Source: Prunella strophiata
Lineage: Eukaryota; Chordata; Aves; Passeriformes; Prunellidae
Assembly (NCBI GenBank): GCA_036583965.1
Contig: JAZBQD010000001.1
Span: forward strand, 24,041,569 to 24,105,568
Direction: 5' to 3'
DNA: 64,000 bases
The position numbers were made by a program, and so were the translations under genes. The notes below the pieces were generated by a model that ran no database searches, had not been told where the DNA came from, and was given only the letters and a program-made list of their open reading frames with translations. Positions within the stretch are counted from its first letter, which is position 1, and each line of letters begins with the position of its first letter. Of this stretch, positions 1-13,200 are shown one piece after another.

Positions 1-503
1 GACAAGCCCTGTTAAATAAAGGTTCACAGCAAGGCTGTGGCATGAAACTTCTCAAAGGAAGAACAAAACAGGGCAGGGCTGGAGGAGCATGAGGACTTGT
101 GAGTGCCCCAGTGCAGTCTGCAGTAGGGTTTGCACTCACTGCTGTCAAGTAGCCCTGGTTGGGCTTTGCAGATAGACCCAATTCCTTTTCATTGGCCCTG
201 CAGGCACACAGTCATGAGTAGGACTGGCTTGTGGTGAAATCATAGTCACTGGCTTAATATTTCTTGAAGAAAATGACACACTCTTACTTTAGAAAAGCCA
301 ATCAGGTGGCTTGTGGTTTTCCAAACTGCCTGTACTCATAATACCCTGGATAATGCACAGTGATATTCTGATTTGTTGTTGAATGTAACCAAGTGGGGAC
401 TTGTGTTAAACTCAAGAACAATGTTGGGGGAAATCATGATGCTTATATGCATGAATCTAATATTAAAAGAGGTTTTATTGACTTTTATTTCTTGCTTTGA
501 TAG
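1..503 (+). other. ANK3: ANK3 intron (3' part)
   Basis: This is intronic sequence that ends in the acceptor at 501-503. The pyrimidine tract before it reads TTTATTTCTTGCTTTGATAG. I see no repeat or second coding segment in it. Confidence 0.8.
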
Positions 504-629
504 GTTCTTGAAGGAAAACCTATTTATGTTGATTGCTATGGAAATCTGGCCCCTTTGACTAAAGGAGGACAGCAGCTTGTTTTTAATTTTTATGCTTTCA
601 AAGAAAATAGACTGCCATTCTCTATCAAG
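504..629 (+). CDS. ANK3: ANK3 exon, UPA domain part 1
   Basis: The exon is 126 nt, 42 codons, phase 0 at both ends. It begins [15 protein letters not shown] and ends [10 protein letters not shown], which is nearly residue-for-residue the mammalian ankyrin-G sequence that follows the second ZU5 domain. It belongs to the UPA domain, shared with UNC5 and PIDD, which packs with the tandem ZU5 domains to form the spectrin-binding supramodule (established knowledge). The acceptor is TAG at 501-503 and the donor is GTAAAAG at 630. Confidence 0.95.
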
Positions 630-1438
630 GTAAAAGAAAAACAAACTAAATAAATGATCCTGCTGCTTTCCTCCCTTCCCACACTCCCTCTTCCCTTTTT
701 CAGCCCTATAGGACTAACTTGCCCCTGGGATGTAAGTGTAGTTTTTTAATATGTGAATAGCATGGAGAGGGTGCTCTGCTTGAAGCCACAGCAGAGCTGC
801 TGGCAGATCTGGGAGCAGAATAACCATGATACAGATTCACAACCTTTTACTAAAACCATGTGTCAAATTGGAGCCCCAACATATTTACCAGTAGGTCACA
901 ATTTCTGAGGGATTAAGCAAAGGAGATGCATTCAGTAGCATCCTGTACTGCAGAGCAGCCTTCAGAAGGTGTGTGCAGACTGCTCATCTCTAAATGGGCA
1001 GGAATGGTGCTCACTTTCCTTAGCCTTGTCACAGCTGCCCTGCTGGAGAGGTTGCTTAAGCATTTTGGTAAACACAAGAACAAAACATGGCAGAATAAAA
1101 TGAAGTGAGCAGACAGTGCCTGACAGCAATATCCCAGAATGAAACTCTCAGGCTGGACTCACTCAGCACCTTGTTTTGCATGGATTTGCCATCAGGGAGC
1201 TTCAGGCTGGCCTAACTCTTTCACAGTAACACATTTTCTCCTTCAGCACCTCAGGCTGAGCTCCAGCTTGGTATTGTTAGTCTTTACACACTAGAAAGCT
1301 CCTTGTAGAAAGAAATTCTGAGAGCAGTTCCAGAAGCCTCCCCTAGGACTCTGAATTACTACTATATTACTATTACTACATCTTACTGATGCCTCAATTA
1401 CTACATATTACTATACTGAAGCAAAATTTCTTTTCTAG
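630..1438 (+). other. ANK3: ANK3 intron
   Basis: This 809-nt intron runs from GTAAAAG to TTTTCTAG. The short open frames in it are non-coding in character and I see no repeat. Confidence 0.8.
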
Positions 1439-1561
1439 GTAAGAGACACCAGCCAGGAACCCTGTGGTCGATTATCATTTTTGAAAGAACCAAAGACTAC
1501 AAAAGGACTGCCACAAACAGCTGTTTGCAACTTGAATATCACTCTGCCAGCACACAAAAAG
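1439..1561 (+). CDS. ANK3: ANK3 exon, UPA domain part 2
   Basis: The exon is 123 nt, 41 codons, phase 0 at both ends. The translation starts [18 protein letters not shown] and ends [10 protein letters not shown], matching the end of the ankyrin-G UPA domain. The donor is AAG|GTTTGG, weaker than consensus. A run of 21 T begins 69 nt downstream (1630-1650). U-rich sequence after a weak donor is a common target of TIA-type splicing factors, so regulated inclusion is possible, but nothing here shows it. Confidence 0.95.
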
Positions 1562-1629
1562 GTTTGGAAAAGCAAACATTTTTCTTAGGGTTGGGGTGGA
1601 TTTGGTTTTGTTCCTTTAGTTTTTGTCTC

Positions 1630-1661
<32 letters not shown>

Positions 1662-2057
1662 AGTCATAAAGAAACCTTCTGAACTGTCAGTAATGAGAAT
1701 GCTTTGGAATATGATAAAGGCTTTTAAAATGTATGTTTTATTGGTTTCTTGTATGTAGAACGCTTTTAAAGTCTCTTGTTACTGTGGTGTCAAGTTCCTA
1801 TAATTTTTACAATTCTGTTTACAGCTCATGCTTCAGCCTGCAAGTCATAGGTTTATGCTTTCAGTAATGTCACGTGTTTATTTGCATTGGATGTAAGATT
1901 TTTTTTTTCTTTTGTGTTGACATTTTGGATTTGCTTTGCCTTATAAATCAGCTTGCATTTTGTGCTCCCAATTTGGTCCTTTTCATATCCTGATATTCTT
2001 TTCCCTGCTGTCCATTATAATATTCCTTGTCTCTGCAATGCATCTTGGGACCAAAAG
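1562..2057 (+). other. ANK3: ANK3 intron with poly-T tract
   Basis: This 496-nt intron contains a 21-nt T run at 1630-1650 and otherwise AT-rich unique sequence. I saw no coding content. Confidence 0.75.
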
Positions 2058-2084
2058 GAAACAGAGTCAGATCAAGATGATGAG
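2058..2084 (+). CDS. ANK3: ANK3 27-nt micro-exon (acidic linker)
   Basis: This nine-codon exon encodes ETESDQDDE, phase 0 at both ends, flanked by CCAAAAG and the donor GTAATA. The acidic peptide is identical to the mammalian ankyrin-G sequence directly after the UPA domain, and ankyrin-1 and ankyrin-2 have similar acidic peptides here. It is too small for ORF finding and was placed from homology plus splice sites. Its length is a multiple of three, so skipping would remove nine residues without changing frame. Confidence 0.9.
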
Positions 2085-3819
2085 GTAATATACACACTGT
2101 CTTCTGTTTTTATTTCCTTCAGATTTAGTGAAGAAAAGTAGTATGTTATAGAAAAAAACATACAACTATTTTTAATGGTGGCATTGAAATGATACCTACA
2201 GAAAAATAACCATATCCTCAACTTCTGGTAGACTGTTGTAAAACAGTAGAACTGTACAAATATGGGAAACCCCATGATTATAAATTATGAAATTAAACCA
2301 AGCACTGAATAAAAGCAGTCTAAAATTTAACTAATTTTCTTCTGAAAAATGATATATTTATGACTATCAGAAGTAGTCAAATTTTGGCAAAATCAAGAAG
2401 AGTTTAGTGGATAACATTTTACCTCTTGGAGTAATACTGACACTGCTATGGTAACTTGTATTTCTGAGAAGGAAAAAGATACTGCTGAAGCCACAATAAT
2501 GGCTTTTAATATCTTACCTCTATAAATAAACTGGATTCTTTCAAAAAAACTAAACCAACCAAGAGCAATTTCTAAATATTGTGTTCAAATCTATTTTCAA
2601 GTAAACCTCAGATATTTGCAGCTTAAAAACCCACTGTTACATGAAAACTTCAACATTAGATTGTCAGAAAATTGAGTGAGTTTTACTCATTAGGAGTAGG
2701 TAGAGATGAGATCATCTTGTAAAAGAAACTACATAGGTTGGTTTCCAATTTACCTAGCAGCAATTTTTTTTCTCTTCCTGGTGGCAAATAAATAGCAGTT
2801 GTCACCTGCTGGTTAGAATAGCTAAAAAAAAAAAAAAAACCCAAACAATGTGACCCAAAACTTTCCTTCCATGTTAAAAAATAATCATAGCAAAAACATC
2901 ACTTTACCTCCACAGAATTTGTTCCCAATGAGCTATTATATAGCTATAATAATAGTTCTCTTTCTAAACAAACTGTATTTTAGCCACATACTCAAGTGAG
3001 TTATCTCTGAAGGACTATTAATATTAAAGACACCCCACTAGCAGCTATCCCACTGAACGCAGCAACTTATGAGGCAATTTATTAGTTAACAAGAGTAGTC
3101 TGCTTTCTAATCCACATCTTTGCATTTTGTGCATATTAAAAAATCCCCTCCCATGCCTTTTTTTGTCCTTAATGTATTCACTTTAAAGCCAGTTGTACAT
3201 CGTGGTGTGTGTGCTTTCGGGACAAACTGATCTGGGGGGCAGTACTCAATCAGTCACTCACTCTTATGAATGTTTTGTCTGTACCTGTAGTCTTTTGTGT
3301 TGACCTCCTGTTTCTAGCCAAAGGCTGGTTTATTTTACAGAGAATGAACAATATCACACCATTTCTAGCAGTGTGAAGCAGTTCATTAGTGATAATGCAA
3401 TAAGACAGTATGGAGATACTTTAAGGCAGGATAATGAGCTGCTTCTGCTGTCTAAGCTCTTCTACCTCACAAGCAGAGGAATGGACCTGAGGGCTCACTT
3501 TAGGGTTGCAGTCCCTCCCTGCTTGCTCCAGAAGGGTGGTCACTCACAGCAGGTTTCTGTGCAGCCACGCTCCCTGCTCGGCAGTGCCTGGCACTCATCA
3601 CACGGCACCCGGGAGCAGAGGCTGGCCTCTGCCCCTCCCTGCCTGCTCGCCCCAATCCGGCTTCAGCATGCCATCCTGAAGCTGAATGGAAGCATCCATT
3701 CTCCCTTGTGGGGTTGTGTGCCACGAAAAGCAGCCCGTCCTGCTGAGGTTTGAGGACTGTCTGTTCAGATTGGGGGCAGAGATTCCCCAGGCCCTAAACC
3801 CTGCTGTGTTTTGTTGCAG
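2085..3819 (+). other. ANK3: ANK3 intron
   Basis: This 1.7-kb intron is AT-rich with short A runs (for example near 2825-2840). The sequence around 3490-3660 is more GC-rich and gives a 126-codon open frame (3373-3753), but this has no splice support or recognisable protein content. Confidence 0.75.
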
Positions 3820-3901
3820 ACGGAGAAAGCTGACCGGCGCCAGAACTTCGTCTCCCTTGCTTTACGTAAGCGCTACAGCTATCTGACTGAGCCTGGAATG
3901 A
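3820..3901 (+). CDS. ANK3: ANK3 linker exon before giant exon/death domain
   Basis: The exon is 82 nt, 27 codons plus one base, entered in phase 0 after TTTTGTTGCAG. The translation begins TEKADRRQNFVSLALRKR and continues YSYLTEPGM, a conserved ankyrin-G segment with a basic patch. The trailing base A has two valid partners. With TT of exon 7214 it makes Ile, as in the giant neuronal forms. With GT of exon 15538 it makes Ser, giving GMSPQSPCERTD as in the 190-kDa ubiquitous form. The sequence therefore shows directly that the giant exon is a phase-compatible cassette. The donor is GTGAGT at 3902. Confidence 0.95.
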
Positions 3902-6464
3902 GTGAGTTGCTCTTACCAAAGTACTAAACCATGTAGATGTGATTGTTCATAAGAAGAGACATTTTTTCTATAAACGTTGTATTTGGTGTCACTCTGAGAA
4001 AAAAAAAAAAAAAGGAAAAAAGAAAAAAGCTAAATGTCTAAAACGAAATTCTTGGATGGTCTGTGAACTGTTGTGTTGTGAGAGCTTGAAGAATCCTGAC
4101 TGGCAAATTATGTGTGGTAGTTAAGCAAAAATATAATAGTTTTTAAAAATGCAATGTGGTTCCAGAGTAGGAGGATTGCAAATTGCTTTCAAAAAGAGTC
4201 TCTTCCTCTCCCCTTTGGAACATTAGAGAAAGATGCTGTAGAACAGGATGTTGCACAAAAATTCAGAAAGCCACTCAGATAAGCACTTAAATGTTTAGAT
4301 GCTTAGCCAAAATAGACTCTCTCATATTTTATATTTTCCCTCTTCTTTCTCCTCTCCTTCCCTTTTTCCTCTGTTCCCTGCAGATGCTTTTTATTCCCTG
4401 GCACCACACATTGCTTCTTCCTAAACACTGTGTTCCCCTTGACCAGACCTGTGGCATTCCTTTCCTCCCCAGTTAAATACAACAATGTATTTGGCTTAGC
4501 TTTTCTTCCTCACTTCTCCTCTCTGAGGTCAACTGCTATTGTTCCCCATTTCCAGGCTTTTTCTTGCCTTTTTTTCCCCCCATTTTGACTTCTCAGTTGC
4601 TACCCTGCAACAGACCCTTTGATATAATTCCATAAAATCCATAGACAAACTTCATCGGGTCTTGGGAGTTCCCACTGGATGGCTGCTGCTTAATTATCCT
4701 ATAAGATCTGTGGCTTCTTTGGATCAGATGTGCTCCAGAATATGTTGCACTTCTCAGGCCGGGAAGAAGACTCCAAGCATATAACATCTGAAGAAGCTAT
4801 CAGATCTGCTGAGACATCTTGATGGACTGTTAAGGTATTGTCACAGGCTTGATGGGAACTGACAGAGAGGGAAAATGAAATTGCTGGAAAGAAGGTTGAT
4901 GGCTGTGTATATCACTCACAATAAATTTTTCCCCCCTCACTGGGAGGGGAAAAAAAGTCTTATTTATTCACCAAAGGTCCATTAAGTCCCATTCACAAAA
5001 ATTTGGCAAATTTTTTAGCTCTTCAACTGCATAAAGGAGCACAGAAGCAGCATCTTAAATGTCCCTGAATCTGTGGTTTGACAGACAAAAAGAAGTGAGG
5101 AGGGCAGCCTGTGGGTTTGCTTGCCTCAGTGCTCAGTTGTGACAGACCAGCTCGTGATGGTGCAGTGGGGTGCCAGTAAAGACATGTCCTAACACTAACT
5201 GCTGAACAGCTTATTAGTTCTTTTCAGAATCATTTTGGGGTTTGTTTCTTCAACTCAAGACTCTATGAACTTCTGGTGAATGTTAGCAGCTGCTGCTAAT
5301 TGAAACTTCATAATAAATAATAGTATTTATAATATCTTCATAATAGTTGATTTAATGAAGTACATTTTGGGGTTTTTTTTTTAGGGGTGGGAAGAAAGAA
5401 GTTTATTTCTACTTAAAAAATATTTTAGTAGTTTTAATATTTTTAGTGGGCATTTCTTGATTTAGTCTGTGCCAGTCAGGCCTAGTACTCAAGCTCTCTT
5501 CAACATAAATGTTCTTATGAAGTATCACTAGCCATCCACACTGACTTCTGGGCTTTGATTGGCTTCTGAAGGACCAGCACATTTCTCCTTGCAGGATATG
5601 GACCTGTGGTGCACTGAATATTCACTATTTTATAGGAGTGTGTGTGCTGTAACAGTTCAGTGTTAGCCTTGTTGAGCTTCTTTCACTGTGAGTTATTGTC
5701 TGTCTATAAGACAGATCAACCAGGTTTAACAAATTATTAGTGTAACTTCAGAGAAAGTTATGTTGAATAAGTCCTTTGGATATTTTAGCTCCATTTCTAA
5801 TTCCAACTTTAAAGAAAAAAAAAATTCCTCAAAGTTGCTTTCAGTGTCAACTCTCTGAATGTTATTGCTGTATCAGAGGATATGCTTGTGTAATGGGATT
5901 CCCAGAAATACTTTCTGACATGAGTGCTTCCTGTGATGCAAAATGTGGTTGATGATGATTCTGTTCAAAATGCCTATGAATAAGCTGAGAGTTCTGGGGG
6001 ATGCTAACATTCAACAGGTTTGTCCTTGCTAGGAATTCATTTCATAATCTATTTTTCTTTGACTGCTTTTCTAATGTTACCTTTTGAGAACTGTAAAGTT
6101 GAACAGGTCTGTCTTTGAGCTGATACAAGAAATCTCCTCAAAAGGTACCAAGACACTACATCTTGTAGAAAAAGTGTACTCTTCTTTTAATGACCTCTTG
6201 TGAAATTATTTTGTAAGGTTTACGTACTTGTGCTTAATACACCATACGAAATGTAATAATCTGTGTGCTCGTTCTGACATGACATTTGTGCATGAATAAA
6301 AACTGATTCAGTTGCTTTGCCTGCTCACGAATATCATACATCATACTTGCCATATTTCATTTACAACATATGCTTCTTAAAATCATTTCATGAAAAGTTT
6401 TACTTTAACTTTTACCAGACAAAAGGAATATTGCATGAGAAACAAATGCATATGTTCCTTTCTT

Positions 6465-6500
<36 letters not shown>

Positions 6501-7213
6501 TGACTCAGAAAAGCTCTTGCTCTTATTGGCTTTGTGAGTGTGAAGCATATCCGAATTGTGCATGGAAGATATAGATTTGAATTTATTCCAGTTGCTTCAC
6601 AGTTTGCACATCAATTGCCTGTCACTTAAAGGAATTTTGGTTTCTGCATGAAATAGTTCTGAAGCGGTTTAAAAAAATATTTTGGCTACATAATGTTATT
6701 TTACGCAAGTTTATATTTTTGTATAGGATCAAATCTAAACAGAACAACAATAGAAATTATTAAATGGATAATTCTAATAGTTTCACAAAGCAGAGACATA
6801 CTTAAACAGGCAAAATAAAGCTGATATGAGTATTTCAGAAATAGCACATCAGAAAGTCAATAGGAAGTAAGAGAAGAAATTTTGATGTGGCTTTATTTTT
6901 ACCTTATGGATTCCTTTTGTGTGTTTTCTGTTCTCCATTGTTTGCAGATTTGGTTGCTATGTGCTTTCTGTCTTTCATTTCATGTTGCTTTTTGATTTCG
7001 ACCAGTTATCAGTATATGGCTCGTTCCTAATTTTTTTCTTTCCTTTTTTGAATCTTCTTTTGCCTCTTTCATCCCAACTTCATGCAAACAATTGTACTTG
7101 CTTTTTGTAATATTACAACGTTTACTGACCAATTTTCTTCTCTGGTCTCTCTGTTTTTCAACCATTTTTGTTGATTTTTATGTTTGATTTTAATTTAACA
7201 ATTTAAGAAACAG
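3902..7213 (+). other. ANK3: ANK3 intron before the giant exon
   Basis: This 3.3-kb intron contains AT-rich unique sequence, a short A-rich stretch at about 3999-4030 and a 29-nt poly-T run at 6467-6495. The last 100 nt form a long T-rich tract leading to AAACAG at 7208-7213. I found no additional exon with matching phase. Confidence 0.75.
6467..6495 (+). repeat. 29-nt poly-T tract
   Basis: An uninterrupted run of 29 T inside the intron before the giant exon. It could be the A-tail remnant of a minus-strand retroposon, but no element body is recognisable beside it. Confidence 0.9.
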
Positions 7214-10200
7214 TTGAACGGAGTGCAGGAGCAACAAGATCCCTACCTGCTACTTACTCATACAAGCCATTCTTTTCAACACGGCCATATCAGTCATGGA
7301 CAACAGCTCCAATTACAGTGCCTGGGCAAACCAAATCAGGCTTCACTTCCTTATCAAGCTCTTCCTCTAACACTCCTACAGCTTCCCCATTAAAATCAAT
7401 ATGGTCTGTTTCTTCTACTTCTCCGATCAAATCCACGTTAGGAGCTTCTACCACATCTTCAGTTAAATCTGTTAGTGATGTAGCATCTCCGATTAGATCG
7501 TTTCGGACAATCTCTTCGCCAATAAAAACTGTGGTCTCGCAGCCTCCCTACAACATGCAGGTTACTTCAGGCTCTTTCATCAGAGCTCCCGCAGTCACAG
7601 AAGCTGCCAGTCTCAAAGGGCTGGCCTCCACTACCACATTCCCCTCTCGGACATCTCCAGTGACTACAGCAGGATCTCTCTTGGAGAGATCATCCATAAC
7701 CATGACGCCTCCAGCATCCCCCAAATCCAACATTAACATGTACTCTTCGAGCTTGCCACTTAAATCGGTCATCACATCAGCATCTTCACTTTTATCGTCC
7801 CCTCTAAAGTCAGTGGTGTCACCTGCTAAGTCAGCAGTTGATGCTGTTTCATCCACTAAAGTCATGATGGCCTCGTCTCTCTCGTCGCCAGCAAAACATG
7901 TAGCTGGGCACACAGATGTACCGTTGCTCAATGGGTCTGTGTCACCTCTGAAATACCCATCTTCTGCCACCTTAATAAATGGATCCAAAGCTGCAGGTGT
8001 TTTTCAAGACAAGATCTCTGCAGCTGCACATTCTGCAACTTGTGCCGCTAACGCAGTTGCTGACACGGCTGAGAGAGCGTTTTCAACAGCTACAACAATG
8101 TCATTTTCTCCACTCAGGTCATTTGTGTCTTCAGCACCATCAGCTTTCCAGTCAATGAGAACTCCTCCTGCAGGTGCTTTGTACACAGCCCTTGGGTCAA
8201 TATCTGCAACTACCTCATCAGTAACTTCATCAACAATAACAGTGCCGGTATATTCTGTAGTCAATGTTTTGTCTGAACCAGCATTAAAGAAGCTCCCAGA
8301 GTCGTCTTCACTTACAAAATCCGCCGCTGCGTTACTGTCACCTATTAAAACATTGACTACAGAGGCACGCACGCAGCCTACCTTCACTCGAACTTCATCT
8401 CCAATAAAATCATCCTTGTTTTTAGCACCCTCTGCTCTCAAATTGTCCACACCATCCTCCTTATCCTCCAGTCAGGAGATACTGAAGGATGTTGCTGAAA
8501 TGAAAGAGGATCTGATAAGAATGACTGCAATATTGCAGACAGATGTCGCAGAGGACAAGCCGTTCCAACCTGACATTCCAAAAGAGGGTAGAATTGATGA
8601 TGAAGAGCCCTTTAAAATTGTTGAGAAAGTAAAAGAGGACTTAGTAAAAGTTAGTGAGATTCTGAAAAAGGATGTGTGTTTAGAAAGTAAAGGGTCGGCT
8701 AAAGTACCCAAAAGTGATCAAGGACACCTGTCTGAGGATGACTGGGTAGAGTTCAGTGCAGAGGAGATTGATGAAGCGAGACAGCAAGCTTTGACAAGCC
8801 CTCCTATATCTGTTCCAGAGAAGGTCCAAATTAAAACTAAAACCATGTCGGAAAAGGATTATAGCTTGTCAAAAGTTATTGATTACTTAGCCAATGATAT
8901 CGGTAGCAGTTCATTATCAAACATAAAGTACAAGTTTGAAGAGGGGAAAAAAGAAGGTGAAGAGAGACAAAAGCGCATTTTAAAACCAGCCATCGCTTTG
9001 CAGGAACATAAACTTAAAATGCCTCCAGCCTCCATGAGGCCTTCAACATCGGAAAAGGAGTTATGTAAAATTGCAGACTCCTTTTTTGGAACAGACACTA
9101 TTTTAGAGTCTCCAGATGACTTTTCTCAACATGATCAAGATAAAAGTCCCTTGTCTGACAGTGGCTTTGAAACGAGGAGCGAAAAGACACCTTCTGCCCC
9201 ACAAAGTGCTGAAAGCACAGGGGCCAAAACCACTTTTCCACGATGTGCCCATCCCTCCCGTCATTACAGAAACGAGAACTGAAGTAGTTCATGTCATCCG
9301 CAGCTACGAACCATCGTCGGAAGATATTCCAGAGCAGAAGGCAGAGGAGCTGCCAGCCTCAAAACCTTCCCCTACGTTTATGGAGCTGGAGCAAAAACCT
9401 TCTGGGTCCATTAAAGAGAAGGTTAAAGCTTTTCAAATGAAAGCCAGTGGCAGTGAAGAGGAGGACCATAAGTGTGTCCTTAGTAAAGGTGTCCGAGTAA
9501 AAGAAGAAACTCATATCACTACCACAACTAGGATGGTTTATCATAAACCTCCGTGCACAGAAAGTACCTCTGAAAGAATTGAGGAAACCATGTCTGTTCA
9601 TGACATAATGAAAGCCTTTCAGTCTGGACGTGACCCTTCCAAAGAACTGGCAGGTCTGTTTGAACATAAATCATCAGTAACGTCCGATGTTAGCAAGTCT
9701 GCTGAAACTTCACCACAACATGCAGAGAAGGACAGCAAAATGAAACCCAAACTGGAGCGAATAATAGAGGTCCATATTGAACAAGGTAATCAGGCTGAAC
9801 CTACTGAAGTCATTATTAGAGAAACAAAAAAGCATCCAGAAAAAGAAATGTATGTATATCAGAAAGACTTACCTCGGGGAGATATTAACTTAAAAGAGTT
9901 GGAAAAACATGATGCTTTTCCTTGTTCAGACGAACAAGGTCAGCAAGAAGAAGAGGAGCTCACGGCCGAAGAGTCACTTCCTTCTTATCTGGAATCCTCT
10001 AGAGTTAACACTCCCGTGTCCCAGGAAGAAGACAGTCGCCCTAGTTCTGCTCAACTCATGTCTGATGACTCTTACAAAACACTGAAGCTTTTGAGTCAGC
10101 ACTCAATAGAATACCATGATGATGAGTTGTCAGAACTAAGAGGGGAGTCTTACAGGTTTGCTGAGAAAATGCTTCTTTCAGAAAAGCTAGATGTGTCTCA

Positions 10201-13200
10201 TTCTGATACTGAGGAGTCAGTTACTGACCATGCTCTACCCCTTAGTGCAGAGTTACAGGGGACTGATAAACGATGCAGAGAAAAAGTAGCTACTGCCCCC
10301 AAAAAAGAGATTCTCTCCAAAATCTATAAAGATGTATCTGAAAATGGTGTAGGTAAAGTGTCTAAGGAGGATCATTATGATAAAGTGACAGTGTTACACT
10401 ACACTGGAGATGTTAGTAGTCACAAACATGCAATGTGGATGCGCTTTACTGAGGACAGATTAGACAGAGGTAGAGAAAAGTTGATATATGAAGACAGGGT
10501 GGACAGGACTGTTAAAGAGGCAGAAGAAAAACTGACTGAAGTATCCCAGTTTTTTCGGGATAAAACAGAGAAGTTGAATGATGAGCTACAGTCTCCAGAG
10601 AAAAAGCAGCATAAAAAAAATGGCAAGGAAATACATTCTAGCCAGAGCTCTGCCAGCAGCAGCCCTGAGAAAGTTCTGCTCTCTGAAATGCCATCATCTG
10701 GGGATGAATGGAGTAAGGTGAAGCAGTATGCACATGATGGGAAGTGCTTTCCCAAGGTGGATGAAAGAAAAGCATCCAGTTTGCCCAGCAGTCCTGAAAA
10801 AAGGATATATGTGCAACCTGCAGAGGACTCTAAACGACCTATGGAACACAAAGGAAGTGCTCAGCAGACTGGAGTGCCTGAGACTGGATTTCAGCTGAAG
10901 CAATCAAAGCTCAGTTCCATTAGGCTTAAATTTGAGCAAGGTATAAGTCCCAGAAGTAAGGACGTAACTCAAGAAGAAAAAAAGCTGGATGGTCAGTCCA
11001 AAATCCCAGTTAAAAAATTGCAAGAAAGTAAGTTACCAGTGTATCAGTCCTATTCAAGAGAGAAACATGCAAAGCAAATAGAGGTCATTGATGGGAGCAC
11101 AGCTTTACAGAAAGAGGTGAAAATACAGGAAGACCTTGTTCCAGGTAAAGGGAAAGCTGTGGAAGACTCTCAGTGCTTCAGACACACAAAGAACTGAGAT
11201 GAGGAAAGGCGTGCCAGAATGCTTTTCAGAACCACGGGCAAAAGACCTGGCATATGGCTCAGACTCAACAACGAAGGGACACTGGGACAAAAAAATCTAT
11301 AGGACATGGGAAAGTCCTGGAACTTCTAACCATAAAACACAGAAGGAAAAGCTTTCACATGTGCTGGTTCCAGATACAGTAAAAGAAAACCATGTTGATC
11401 ATGCTGAATCTAAAACTGACCAAAAAAGTGAATTTATCACTGTGACAGAGCACAAAGTGGCCTCAAATGGAATCCATTCAGAAGAAGTGAAGGAACTGAC
11501 TGTAAAATCCCCCTCAAAAAGGGTTTTATACAGAGAATTTGTTGTCAGGGAGGGGGAACGTAATGGTGAAGTGGCTGATAAAATATCCAAAAGGAAAGAA
11601 GAAATTGCTGTGTCCCATATTCCAGTCAGAATTGTTGAGGAGAAGAGAGCCATGCTTGATGGTGTCTATGAACTTTCAGCTAAAGTATCCCAATCAGCTG
11701 TGATTCAGGAGAAAGTTGAAAGACAGATTGATTATGTGGAAGATGAAAAAATAAAACATTCAGAAATCAGAAAGGTTACCAAGCAGCAGAGCTCAATAGG
11801 TCTAAGTCCTCCTGCTGAGGAAACAGAGCTATCCCCTAGCAAATCACCAGATTCTTTAGAATGTAGCCCAGGAAAGGAATTTCCTTCAAGTGACATAGCT
11901 GACCCTGGTGCCAGTGATTACTTGAATAAAGTTGCACCGCTAGCGAGCACTGAGGGAGTAAAAGAAATTAAGACCTTACCTGTTTATGTCAGTTTTGTCC
12001 AAGTAGGAAAGCAATATGAGAAAGAGGTGCAACAAGGAAGTATTAAAAAAATTGTCAGTCAGGAAAGTAAGACAGTACAAGAGACAAGGGGAACATTTTA
12101 CACAGCTAGGCAGCAAAAACAACCTCCTTCTCCACAAGGTAGCCCAGAAGATGACACACTAGAACAAGTGTCCTTTATAGACAGCTCCGGTAAAAGCCCT
12201 TTAACACCAGAAACACCGAGTTCAGAGGAAGTGAGTTACGAGTTTACATCTAAAACACCTGACTCACTAATAGCTTATATCCCAGGCAAGCCCAGCCCTA
12301 TACCTGAGGTGTCTGAGGAGTCAGAGGAGGAAGCAGAGGCTAAGTCAACATCTGTGAAACAGGCAGAGGTTGAGGAACCACAGATTGACAAAACATTACC
12401 TAATCTTATAAATAAGGACTCTAACAAAAGACCCAAAGGTAACAGAGTTGCCTATATTGAATTCCCTCCTCCTCCACCACTGGATGCAGATCAAGGCGAA
12501 TCAGAAAAGAAGCCTCATTATTCCACTGAGAGTGAAATGGAGATGACTGAAGTGAACTTGCAAGATGAACATGACAAGTGCCAGCTGGCTGAACCTGTCA
12601 TTAGAGTGCAGCCACCTTCTCCTGTGCCACCGGGAGCAGATGTCAGTGACTCCAGTGATGATGAATCCCTCTATCAACCCGTTCCGCTCAAAAAGTATAC
12701 GTTCAAACTGAAGGAGCTGGAAGATGACCAGAAAGAAACCTCAAAACCCAAAGCCCCCGAAAAGATTGAGAAACAGAAAGAGTTAGGACATCCCACTTCT
12801 GGGAAACCCAATGAGTTTGACACTGGGCTTGATTCACCCCAGAATGATGTAGTGCAAAATGGGAGTAACAATGACCAGTCTGTCACAGAGTGTTCCATAG
12901 CAACCACTGCAGAATTCTCCCATGATACCGATGCGACAGAGATTGACTCTCTTGACGGTTATGATTTGCAAGATGAAGATGATGGTTTAACTGAGAGTGA
13001 TTCTAAACTTGCAGGTCCGGCAGTTGAAACCAAAAAGGACGTATGGACTACAGAAGGCATTCTAAAGCAGACTGATCGCTGCTTTAGCCAGAGTAAGCTT
13101 GAAGTCATTGAGGAGGAAGGCAAGGTAGGCCCTGAAGAGGACAAGACGCCTGCAAAAGGTCCATCTTCTGACAAAGCTGGAGATAAGAGCGATAAGAAGT

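Noticed and set aside
3373..3753. 126-codon plus-strand frame in an ANK3 intron
   Set aside because: GC-richer intron patch; no homology or splice support, and it contributes nothing to the exon phase chain.
7548..8450. 146- and 148-codon minus-strand frames inside the giant exon
   Set aside because: Shadows of the Ser/Thr-rich ANK3 coding strand without independent support.
9280..9282. TGA as the true end of a short giant-exon isoform
   Set aside because: Conserved ankyrin-G sequence continues immediately in the next frame for about 1900 codons, so the stop results from the extra base at 9220-9223.
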